This document shows, one piece after another, positions 47,159 through 54,942 of a DNA stretch of 64,000 nt. Position numbers and translations under genes: made by a program. The stretch is taken from positions 1-64,000 of the forward strand of contig NCEV01000022.1 of NCBI GenBank assembly GCA_002280875.1. The letters are read 5' to 3'. A model generated the notes under the pieces. The model did no database searches. It was not told where the DNA came from and was given only the letters and a program-made list of their open reading frames with translations. The number at the start of each line of letters is the position of its first letter. Position 1 is the stretch's first letter. Source of the DNA: Caulobacter sp. 32-67-35 (lineage in GTDB: Bacteria > Pseudomonadota > Alphaproteobacteria > Caulobacterales > Caulobacteraceae).

Positions 47159-47596
47159 TGTAGCGTCAGCGGATCAACGGACGAGACGACCCGCGAGGCC
47201 CTTGATCGCGCCACCGCCGCCGGCAAGCTGGCCGAGGGCAAGTTCATGTACTCGATGGTGCTGAGCGACGACTCGGTGAAGTTCCCGGTCGACACCGCCA
47301 CCCTGTCGCCCGAGGCCGAACAACGGCTGACCGAGTTCGCCGAGAAGCTGAAGGGCGAGAACAAGAACGTCTATCTGGAGATCCAGGGTCACACCGACAA
47401 TGTCGGCGATCCGGCCTATAACGACAATCTGGGTGAAAAGCGCGCCGAGGCCGTGCGCAAGTTCCTCAGCCTGCGCGGCATCGCGCTCAACCGCATGTCC
47501 ACGATCTCGTACGGCGAGGAGGCCCCGGCTGTGGCCAACGACACCCGCGACAGCCGGGCCCAGAACCGCCGCGTGGTGGTGATGGTGCTGTCCTAA
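47159..47596 (+). pseudogene. OmpA-family protein lacking its N-terminus
   Basis: The C-terminal OmpA domain is intact (SDDSVKFPVDTATLSPEA; YLEIQGHTDNVGDPAYND with NLGEKRAEAVRKFL; SRAQNRRVVVMVL) and would bind peptidoglycan. Family-like sequence starts at VSGSTDETTREALDRATAAGK, but no signal peptide or upstream coiled-coil precedes it in any frame; the upstream sequence (46996-47158) is repeat-like. The gene appears 5'-truncated. A short cytoplasmic product from ATG 47129 is possible but would lack export. Confidence 0.68.
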
Positions 47597-47602
47597 ACCT
47601 TC

Positions 47603-47646
47603 AAAGCCGCTCTCCCTGGTCTTCTTCACCCGGGAGAGCGGCTTTT
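47603..47646. terminator. Bidirectional terminator
   Basis: AAAGCCGCTCTCCC and GGGAGAGCGGCTTTT form a 14-base stem flanked by A- and T-runs, between the OmpA fragment and the convergent GNAT gene; it can stop transcription from both sides. Confidence 0.9.
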
Positions 47647-47653
47647 CGATGGT

Positions 47654-47923
47654 CTAGGCGATCAGGTCTGGATCGTTCCGCTTGAGCCAGGCGGCGGCAT
47701 AGGAGCATAGCGGGGTGATCCGCATGCCCTCTGATCGCGCCACCTGGGCGACCTGCGCCATCAGCCTCGCGGCTGCGCCCTGCCCGCGCAGGGCTGGGTC
47801 GGTCTCAACGTGAGGGATCACCAGGCGGTGGCCGCTACGCTGATAGTCGGCGAAGGCCAGCAGGCCATCAACCTCCAGTTCGTAGCGGCTCAGTTCGGGG
47901 TTGTGTCGGAACATGTCAGGCAT
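47654..47923 (-). CDS. YjdJ/Gcn5-like small N-acetyltransferase
   Basis: An 89-residue protein of the short GNAT type. It contains SRYELEVDGLLAFADYQ, the acetyl-CoA loop VETDPALRGQGAAARLM and the end ITPLCSYAAAWLKRNDPD characteristic of the DUF/COG2388 group. The acceptor is unknown. It lies 33 bases downstream of the thiolase, in the same direction. Confidence 0.87.
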   Translation of the reverse strand: MPDMFRHNPELSRYELEVDGLLAFADYQRSGHRLVIPHVETDPALRGQGAAARLMAQVAQVARSEGMRITPLCSYAAAWLKRNDPDLIA

Positions 47924-47956
47924 GGGAGTCTCAACGCAGATCGCCGATAGAGGATG

Positions 47957-49147
47957 CTAGGCCAGCTCCACCGCCATGGCCGTGGCCTCGCCGCCGCCGA
48001 TGCACAGGCTGGCCATGCCCTTTTTCCCACCGCGCGCCTGCAGGGCCGAGATCAGGGTGCAGAGAATGCGCGCGCCCGACGCGCCGATCGGATGGCCCAG
48101 GGCGCAGGCGCCGCCGTTGACGTTCAGCTTGTCGGGCGAAAAGCCCAGCTCCTGCTGGGCGATCATGGCCACGACGGCGAACGCCTCATTGACCTCCCAG
48201 AGGTCAACGTCGGAGACCTCCCACCCAGCCTTCTTCAGAGCCTTCTTCATGGCCGGCACCGGGGCGGTGGTGAACAGACCGGGCTCGTGGGCGTGGGCGG
48301 CGTGGCTGACAACACGGGCGACGATCGGCAGGCCCAGGCGCCTGGCCACGCTCTCGCGCGTCATCACCAGCGCGGCGGCGCCGTCGCTGATCGAGCTGGA
48401 ATTGGCCGCGGTGACCCCGCCGTCGCGGCTGAAGGCGGGCCGTAGCGTCGGGATCTTGGCCGGATCGGCCTTCAGAGGTTGTTCGTCCTGCTCGACGATT
48501 TCGGCGCCCTTGCGGGTGATGACGGTGACCGGGGTGATCTCGGCCTTGAAAGCGCCGCTCTGGATCGCCGCCTTGGCCTTCATCAGGCCCTTGGTCGCGT
48601 ACTCGTCCATGGCTTCGCGGCTGAACTGATAGGTCGCGGCCGAGTCCTCGGCGAAGGCGCCCATCAGCTTGCCGGGGGTATAGGCGTCTTCCAGGCCGTC
48701 CAGGTACATCGAGTCCCACATCTGGTCGTGGCCGATGCGGGCCCCGCCCCGGTGCTTGTTCATCAGGTAGGGCGCGCCGGTCATGCTCTCCATGCCGCCG
48801 GCCACGATGATTTCGGCGCTGCCGGCCGCCAGGGCGTCGTGGGCCATGATCGCCGCCTGCATGCCGCTGCCACACATCTTGTTGACCGTGGTGGCCTCAA
48901 CCGACAGGGGCAGGCCGGCGCCGACTGCCGCCTGACGCGCGGGCGCCTGGCCAAGGCCGGCGGGGAGCACACAGCCCATGATGATCTGCTCGACCAGATC
49001 GCCCGAAACACCCGCACGTTCGATGGCAGCCTTCACCGCCGCTGCGCCCAGATCGGTCGCCTTGACCCCGCCCAGCGCGCCCTGGAAGCCGCCCATCGGC
49101 GTGCGGGCGAACGAGACGATGACGACAGGATCAGGGGCGGCGGACAT
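47957..49147 (-). CDS. Acetyl-CoA C-acetyltransferase (thiolase)
   Basis: Condenses or cleaves acetyl-CoA/acetoacetyl-CoA units in fatty-acid or PHB metabolism. The 396-residue protein has the nucleophile Cys92 (NKMCGSGMQAAI), the NEAFAV motif and the second catalytic pair in GGACALGHPIGASG. Start 49147 is the family N-terminus (DPVVIVSFARTPMGGFQG); the frame remaining open upstream is antisense to the HxlR gene and is ignored. Specificity (atoB-like or phaA-like) cannot be decided. Confidence 0.93.
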   Translation of the reverse strand: MSAAPDPVVIVSFARTPMGGFQGALGGVKATDLGAAAVKAAIERAGVSGDLVEQIIMGCVLPAGLGQAPARQAAVGAGLPLSVEATTVNKMCGSGMQAAIMAHDALAAGSAEIIVAGGMESMTGAPYLMNKHRGGARIGHDQMWDSMYLDGLEDAYTPGKLMGAFAEDSAATYQFSREAMDEYATKGLMKAKAAIQSGAFKAEITPVTVITRKGAEIVEQDEQPLKADPAKIPTLRPAFSRDGGVTAANSSSISDGAAALVMTRESVARRLGLPIVARVVSHAAHAHEPGLFTTAPVPAMKKALKKAGWEVSDVDLWEVNEAFAVVAMIAQQELGFSPDKLNVNGGACALGHPIGASGARILCTLISALQARGGKKGMASLCIGGGEATAMAVELA

Positions 49148-49369
49148 GGACGATCTCCGGATGGAAAGAATTCGGGTGGAATAGGCCCCGCTGCGGTGGC
49201 TTTGCGCAAGCAGTTTGCGGAAAGGGGAGGCGATCGCAATGATGCAGCAGCGGCCATCGCCTCCCAAGGCGCAACCGAGAGAGTCAGTTGTGATAAAAAA
49301 CCTAATGCCGTTCATCCTCAAACGCAACGGTCTCTTGCTTTCCCTATCGGAACGCCTCACCTTCGCTTC

Positions 49370-49867
49370 ATGGGCCGCACCGCCGACTACACGAACGAAC
49401 GCTGCAGCATTGCCGCCACCCTCGAGGTGGTGGGTGACCCATGGACCCTTCTGATCCTTCGTGACGCCTTCGCCGGGGTGAAGCGCTTTGAGCAATGGCA
49501 GGAACGCCTGGGCGTCGCCCGCAATGTCCTGGCGTCGCGGCTCAAATCCCTGGTCGCGCACGGCGTGATGGAGGCGCAGCGTTACTCCGAGCGCCCGCCA
49601 CGCCAGGAATATGTGCTCACGCCCAAGGGACTGGATCTCAGCCCGTTGCTGTTGACCATGGCCGAATGGGGCGATCAGCACGTCTATGGCATCGGAAAGG
49701 GGCCGGTGCATTTCGTGCACAAGACTTGCGGCTGCGACTTCCATCCGCGCTTGGCCTGCGAGGCTTGCGGCGAGGTGATCGATCGCCGGGACCTGCGCCG
49801 CGTGGTTCACGAGACCTCGCAGACGGTCGGCGAGGCCCTCGAAGCGGTGAAGATCCCTGCCGAATAG
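49370..49867 (+). CDS. HxlR-family transcriptional regulator
   Basis: A 165-residue winged-helix regulator. The HxlR core (CSIAATLEVVGDPWTLLILRDAFAGVKRFEQWQERLGVARNVLASRLKSLVAHGVME) is followed by the family wing (YVLTPKGLDLSPLLLTMAEWGD). A C-terminal Cys-rich extension (CGCDFHPRLACEACGEVI) may bind metal or sense redox state. It is divergent from the thiolase with 222 bases between, so control of that gene is plausible. Confidence 0.9.
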   Translation: MGRTADYTNERCSIAATLEVVGDPWTLLILRDAFAGVKRFEQWQERLGVARNVLASRLKSLVAHGVMEAQRYSERPPRQEYVLTPKGLDLSPLLLTMAEWGDQHVYGIGKGPVHFVHKTCGCDFHPRLACEACGEVIDRRDLRRVVHETSQTVGEALEAVKIPAE

Positions 49868-49972
49868 GCCATGGGCGCGCAGGTCAATATGCCGCACCTG
49901 GCGCCCGAAGCCAGCTTACCGAATATTTAGGGCTTGCCCCGCACCGTGATCGGAAGCCGAGGGCAGGCATAG

Positions 49973-52009
49973 ATGGCGCTATTGAAGACCGTCGCGGGGA
50001 TCTTCGCGATCCGCAGGGACCGTCCGGAACTTCTGATCGCTCAGGCGACGGCGTTCTCGCGCCAGGTGCCGATGATGTATCTGGTCGTCCTGGTCAATGC
50101 GATCGCGCTGGCCGTCACCCATTTCCAGTCCGCACCGCGTGTCCTGACCCTGGGCGGACCCACGGCCCTTATGCTGGCCTGCGGCTGGCGGATGCTGGGC
50201 TGGTGGCGGTTACGTCGGAACGGCATGGACGCCGGCCGCGCCGCCAGCATGCTGGGCGGGACCTTGGTCGCGGCCAGCGTTCTGTCAATCGCCTTCACCG
50301 GCTGGTCGCTCGCGCTCTATCCCTATGGCGACGCTTATCAGCAGAGCCATGTAGCCTTCTACATGGCCATCACCGTCATCGCCTGCATCTTCTGCCTGAT
50401 GCACCTGCGGGCGGCGGCGTTGGTCGTCACCCTGGTCGTGATGGGGTCGATGACCGTGTTCTTCGGACTGAGCGGCAATCCGGTTTTCCAGGCCATCTCG
50501 GTCAATCTGGTGGTGGTCGCGGCCGTGATGATCGTCATCCTGCTGATCCACTACAAGGAATTCGCCGATCTGGTGGAGTCGCGGACCGCCCTGATCGAGA
50601 AGGCCCAGCAGGCGCAGTTGCTCTCGGACGAGAACAATCGCCTGGCTAATCTGGACAGCCTGACTGGCCTGCCCAACCGCCGCCGCTTCTTCACCGAACT
50701 CGAAGCCCATGTCACCCGCGCCCGGCGTCATGACCGCACCCTCGTGGTGGGGGTCATCGACCTGGACGGCTTCAAGCCGATCAACGACGCCTTTGGCCAC
50801 GCCACGGGCGACCGTCTGCTGACCGAGGTTGGCCGTCGCCTGCAGGCCTTCGGTTCGCCGCCGATGTTTGCGGCCCGGCTCGGCGGCGACGAATTTGGCC
50901 TGATCATCGACGCCCCCCTGTCGCCGGCTGCGCTGCGGATCCTGGGTCGCGATCTGTGCGAGCTACTGCGCGCGCCCTATCGCCTGCCTGGCGTTACCGC
51001 CCAGATCGCCGGCTCCATTGGCTTTTGCCCATTCCCGGCCGGGGGACAGACCAGCGAGCAGCTGTTCGAGCGCGCTGACTACGCCCTCTATCACGCCAAG
51101 CAGAACCTGAAGGGTTCGGCGGTGGTGTTCGATGAGCGCCATGAGGCCGACATCCGCGAGTTGGGTCGGGTGGAGCAGGCCCTGCGCCGCGCCGATCTGG
51201 ACGCGGAGATGCACATCCACTTCCAGCCGATCATCGACACCGGCGCCAAGCGCACCATCGCGTTTGAGGCCCTGGCGCGCTGGTCCAGTCCGGAACTGGG
51301 CGATGTGCCGCCGGCCGTGTTCATCAACGCCGCCGAGCGTTCGGGCCAGATCACCGAGATCACCCGCGTGCTGGTCGCCAAGGCCCTGCGCGCTGTCAAC
51401 ACCTGGCCCATGGACATGCGGGTCTCGATCAATCTGTCGGCCCGTGACATCGCCTCCATGGAGACGGTAGCCCGCATCGTCGACATCGTGCTGGAAAGCC
51501 AGGTCGCGCCGCACCGCATCGATTTCGAGATCACCGAGACGGCCATCGTCTGCGACTTCGACCAGGCCCGCGCCGCCCTCATGACCTTCCACGCCCTGGG
51601 CGTACACACCGCCCTTGACGATTTCGGCACCGGCCATTCCAGCCTCAGCCACGTGCGCCTGCTGCCGCTGGACAAGCTGAAGATCGACGCCAGCTTCATC
51701 TCCGACATCGAGCACCACGCGGCCAGCGAAGACATCGTCAAGACCGTGCTGCAACTGTGTCGCAACCTGCGTATCGACTGCATCGTCGAAGGGGTCGAGA
51801 CCCAGGATCAGCTCGACAAGGTGGCTTCGCTGGGCGGGGTCGTCATGCAGGGCTACCACTTCGCCCGCCCGATGCCGGCCGCCAGCGTCGCCGGCTATCT
51901 GGCCGAGGAAGCCGCCATCGCCATCGCCCGCAATGGCGTCAAGCAGAGCGCCGCCCAGCGCGCCGCGCGCATCTGGTTTGACGAGGATGGGCTGCAGGGG
52001 CTGGGGTAG
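49973..52009 (+). CDS. Membrane GGDEF-EAL cyclic-di-GMP protein
   Basis: A 678-residue regulator of c-di-GMP. About five or six N-terminal TM helices (40-200) are followed by a GGDEF domain with intact GGDEF near residue 304 and an EAL domain with EAL near residue 431. The EAL metal and catalytic motifs NLSARD, ETAIV, DDFGTGHSSL, KIDASF, VEGVET and QGYHF are present, so both activities are possible. It probably tunes motility and holdfast-type surface behaviour, given the flagellar genes to its right. Confidence 0.93.
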   Translation: MALLKTVAGIFAIRRDRPELLIAQATAFSRQVPMMYLVVLVNAIALAVTHFQSAPRVLTLGGPTALMLACGWRMLGWWRLRRNGMDAGRAASMLGGTLVAASVLSIAFTGWSLALYPYGDAYQQSHVAFYMAITVIACIFCLMHLRAAALVVTLVVMGSMTVFFGLSGNPVFQAISVNLVVVAAVMIVILLIHYKEFADLVESRTALIEKAQQAQLLSDENNRLANLDSLTGLPNRRRFFTELEAHVTRARRHDRTLVVGVIDLDGFKPINDAFGHATGDRLLTEVGRRLQAFGSPPMFAARLGGDEFGLIIDAPLSPAALRILGRDLCELLRAPYRLPGVTAQIAGSIGFCPFPAGGQTSEQLFERADYALYHAKQNLKGSAVVFDERHEADIRELGRVEQALRRADLDAEMHIHFQPIIDTGAKRTIAFEALARWSSPELGDVPPAVFINAAERSGQITEITRVLVAKALRAVNTWPMDMRVSINLSARDIASMETVARIVDIVLESQVAPHRIDFEITETAIVCDFDQARAALMTFHALGVHTALDDFGTGHSSLSHVRLLPLDKLKIDASFISDIEHHAASEDIVKTVLQLCRNLRIDCIVEGVETQDQLDKVASLGGVVMQGYHFARPMPAASVAGYLAEEAAIAIARNGVKQSAAQRAARIWFDEDGLQGLG

Positions 52010-52067
52010 GGCGGAGAGGTCCGGCTTCGTCGAGCTGCATTCTCGCAGGGCAGCCCTTCAGAACGAG

Positions 52068-52565
52068 CTACGCCCTTATGTAGGCAGCGATCAGCGCGCC
52101 GATTGGTGTTCCTAGTAGAGCCCAAGTCGCCAAATTCGTGAGGGTTCCACGCTCGTCGAGGATAGGCTTGTTCTCTGACAAGCGGTGCTGAAGCTCTTGC
52201 GCGTAGTCAACTAACAGGTCTTTCACCGTCTTGCCTTCGATGATGTCGTCATTGAAATCGCTGGGGTAGTAACCGAGAGAGTGGAAGCCGCGAGATCGAA
52301 GCGCCCACATGGCAATGCTTGCTGCGGCGCTAAATCCGGTAACTGCTATGACCGACCCTACAAACAACGACGGTTTGGTAATATTTGCTGCACCCAGCGC
52401 AACGGCAGCAGCAGCAAGTGCTACAGCCGCATTTATGATCGCGCCGCCACGTTGATCCTGCGAGTCAGCAAAGGCGATTTGCCCTGCGAGCCGTTTCTCG
52501 CCTTGCTCTATTACGATTCTCAGTACAGCTTCAGGTGCAGCTAAAAGCTCGGCGCGGCTAGTCAA
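52068..52565 (-). CDS. Low-GC orphan membrane protein, three TM segments
   Basis: A 165-residue protein with an N-terminal amphipathic helix (LLAAPEAVLRIVIEQGEKRLAGQIAFADSQDQRGG), two adjacent hydrophobic segments (about 42-62 and 66-90), a charged cytoplasmic-like loop, and a C-terminal TM (145-165). GC is about 53%, well below the neighbours. The FADSQDQRGG-TM arrangement resembles short membrane proteins of uncertain function, some of which act as effectors in nucleotide-based defence systems, but no such partner gene is present. Origin by transfer is likely. Confidence 0.7.
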   Translation of the reverse strand: MTSRAELLAAPEAVLRIVIEQGEKRLAGQIAFADSQDQRGGAIINAAVALAAAAVALGAANITKPSLFVGSVIAVTGFSAAASIAMWALRSRGFHSLGYYPSDFNDDIIEGKTVKDLLVDYAQELQHRLSENKPILDERGTLTNLATWALLGTPIGALIAAYIRA

Positions 52566-52775
52566 CGGCTCTCCCTTTCGGTCAGCACGCCTCTGTCCTG
52601 CTGAAAACAGCTTTCAACGAAAGAGGAGGGAGCGACTTGGCACCTACACCGGGTAACAGACCACCAGATCGGCGATCGCCTGAGACTAACACACCACGCC
52701 CGTCGCCTGCACCTCCAAGGCCCGCGCCTGCGCCACCATCTCGGCCAACGCCGAAGCGATAACAAATGGGCTATG

Positions 52776-52807
52776 CTGACGGCGCTGATTGACTGTAGCG
52801 CCGTCAG
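52776..52807 (-). terminator. Hairpin downstream of mnmA
   Basis: CTGACGGCGCT and its exact complement around a 10-base loop, 5 bases past the mnmA stop on the minus strand. There is no strong T-run. The remaining stretch 52566-52775 has a purine-rich AGGAGG but no convincing gene. Confidence 0.6.
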
Positions 52808-52812
52808 TGATC

Positions 52813-54009
52813 CTAAACCGCCAGTTCCGCCCTCACGGTGCTTGCGATAAACCCGCCCCCTAGCACCCGGTCCGGATCGGCGGGATCGTAGAGCACGCAG
52901 GCCTGGCCCGGCGCGACGCCTTCCTCGTGGGTGTCGAACACCACGCGCAGGTCGCCGTCGACCATGGCCAGGCGGCCCGGCACGGGTTCGCGGGTCGAGC
53001 GGACGCGGGCCAGAACCGGCTGGCCTGCTTCGGCAGCGGCTTCCAGGCTGTCCTGGCCGCCCAGCCAGTTGCCTTCCTTCAGCACCAGCGAGGCGGTGAG
53101 CAGGGCCTCGCGCGGACCGACGATCACCTGGCGCTTGTCGGCGTCGATGCGGACCACGAACAGCGGGTCGCCGACGGCGATATTCAGGCCCCGGCGCTGG
53201 CCGATGGTGTAGCGGGTGACGCCCTCGTGTCGGCCCAGCACCCGGCCGTCCATGTGCACGATGTCGCCCGGGATCGCGCCGTGCGGCCGAATGCGGTCGA
53301 TCACCGTGGTGTACTTGCCCTCGGGGACGAAGCAGATGTCCTGGCTGTCGGGCTTGTCGGCGATGGCCAGGCCCAGTTCGGTGGCGACGCGACGCACCTC
53401 GCTCTTGGGCATGTCGCCCAGCGGAAAGCGCAGGAAGTCCAGCTGGTCGCGCGTGGTGGCGAACAGGAAATAGCTCTGGTCCTTGCTGGGATCGCCCGCC
53501 CGGCGCAGCTGCGGCCGGTTTCCGGACATGCCGCGCTGCACGTAATGCCCCGTCGCCATCGCCTCGGCGCCCAGGTCGCGGGCCACGTCCAGCAGGTCGC
53601 GGAACTTGACGGTCTGGTTGCAGCGCACGCACGGGATGGGCGTCTCGCCGCGCAGATAGGCGTCGGCGAACTCCTCGATCACCTGTTCCTTGAACCGGCT
53701 TTCGTAGTCGAGCACGTAGTGCGGGATGCCGATGCGCTCGGCGGCCATGCGGGCGTCCAGGATGTCCTGGCCGGCGCAGCAGGCGCCCTTCTTGGCGATC
53801 GCCGCGCCGTGGTCATAGAGCTGAAGGGTCACGCCCACCACGTCATAGCCGGCGCGAGCCAGCAGGGCGGCGGTGACGGTGGAGTCCACGCCGCCGGACA
53901 TGGCCACGACCACCCGCGCGCCGGCGGGCAGGCCCACGGCGTCGCGGGCCATCTCGACCGCGCGGTCAGAAAGGGCATGATCCAGAATGTCGGCGTCCAT
54001 CGCGGCCAT
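52813..54009 (-). CDS. mnmA: tRNA-specific 2-thiouridylase
   Basis: Adds sulfur to U34 of tRNAs for Lys, Glu and Gln. The 398-residue protein has the PP-loop ([17 protein letters not shown]), the catalytic Cys in [11 protein letters not shown] and the second Cys in [16 protein letters not shown]. The C-terminal beta-barrel ends in [11 protein letters not shown]. It is intact and lies 34 bases past the broken flgL. Confidence 0.95.
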   Translation of the reverse strand: MAAMDADILDHALSDRAVEMARDAVGLPAGARVVVAMSGGVDSTVTAALLARAGYDVVGVTLQLYDHGAAIAKKGACCAGQDILDARMAAERIGIPHYVLDYESRFKEQVIEEFADAYLRGETPIPCVRCNQTVKFRDLLDVARDLGAEAMATGHYVQRGMSGNRPQLRRAGDPSKDQSYFLFATTRDQLDFLRFPLGDMPKSEVRRVATELGLAIADKPDSQDICFVPEGKYTTVIDRIRPHGAIPGDIVHMDGRVLGRHEGVTRYTIGQRRGLNIAVGDPLFVVRIDADKRQVIVGPREALLTASLVLKEGNWLGGQDSLEAAAEAGQPVLARVRSTREPVPGRLAMVDGDLRVVFDTHEEGVAPGQACVLYDPADPDRVLGGGFIASTVRAELAV

Positions 54010-54043
54010 ATAGCGACTTAAGGGCCGCTTTGCGAGGTTTGGC

Positions 54044-54933
54044 CTATTTCAGCACGTTCAGCAGCGACGAGCTCTGCAGGCTGGCGAACACCTGGGCCGA
54101 GGCCTGGACCGCCAGCTGGGCGGCCTCCAGGCGTGTGACCGCTTCGGCCATGTCGACATCGACGATCCCGCCGACCATACCGGTCAGGGTGTCGGCCTGA
54201 TCCTGAAGCTCGACACCGGCGTTCTCGAAGCGCTTTTGCACGAGACCGTTTTTGCCCTGCGAATTGACCGCGTCGCTGTAGGCGGCGCTGAACGTCGCTC
54301 TCATGCCATTGAGGAACTGGGTCTGGTTTTCGGTCAGCTTGCCGGTGAACGGGCCGTTGGCCTCGACATAGCTCTGGATCTGCTTGAAGGCCTCGAAAAT
54401 GTCGGTCCCCAGGTCGTCGGCCAGCAGGCCGGTCTGGACGGTGGTCTGCTCGTCGATCCGGTTGGTGGCGATGTACTGGTCGTTGTGGAACAGGTCCGAG
54501 GTCTGGGCCGCGATGGTCAGGTCGGCCATGGTGGTGGCCGAGGTTATCGACCATTGGACTTGGTGTTCAGGCCCTGGACCGTATTGGTGAACGCCGCTTC
54601 CAGCTGCTGCATCAGGGTGGCGGCGTTGCCGGCGGCGATGGCGTTTTCAATGGCGCCTTTGGCGCTGCCCACCGCGTCGGCCATCTGGTTGACGCCGGTC
54701 TCCTGCATGTCCAGACGATTGGAGACCAGCTTGGTCTGGTCGATCAGACCATTGATCTTGGCCTGGGCGCTCCGCATGGCGGTGAGAACCTCGGCGTTCT
54801 TGGCGTAGCCTTTCAGATCGTTGGCGATCTTCTGGCTGGCGACCTGCTCGCCCAGCACATTCTGACGCAACTGAGCGCGCATCAGGTTGCTGGTCATGAC
54901 GCTGTAGTTGGAACCGGTGGAAACGCGGGTCAT
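54044..54933 (-). pseudogene. flgL: Hook-filament junction protein FlgL, frameshifted
   Basis: FlgL links hook and filament. The N-terminal part (54933-54544; MTRVSTGSNYSVMTSNLMRAQLRQNVLGEQ, up to TVQGLNTKSNGR) ends at a premature TAA. The C-terminal part (54529-54044; MADLTIAAQTSDLFHNDQYIATNR to a typical coiled end [26 protein letters not shown]) is in another frame. At the break, SNG joins SITSATTMADLT; in relatives a short YLFAGG-type stretch lies between them, so about 10 residues may be missing as well. A true loss would hamper filament attachment, whereas the rest of the flagellar set is intact, so a sequencing or assembly error must be considered. Confidence 0.75.
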
Positions 54934-54942
54934 CAGTCAGCC

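Noticed and set aside
49148-49897. N-terminal extension of the thiolase frame
   Set aside because: Antisense to the HxlR gene; the thiolase family start is at 49147.
52638-52860. Possible Pro-rich small ORF with AGGAGG and TTG start between the low-GC gene and mnmA
   Set aside because: It runs into the mnmA 3' end, has no recognised family and relies on a rare start; not enough support.
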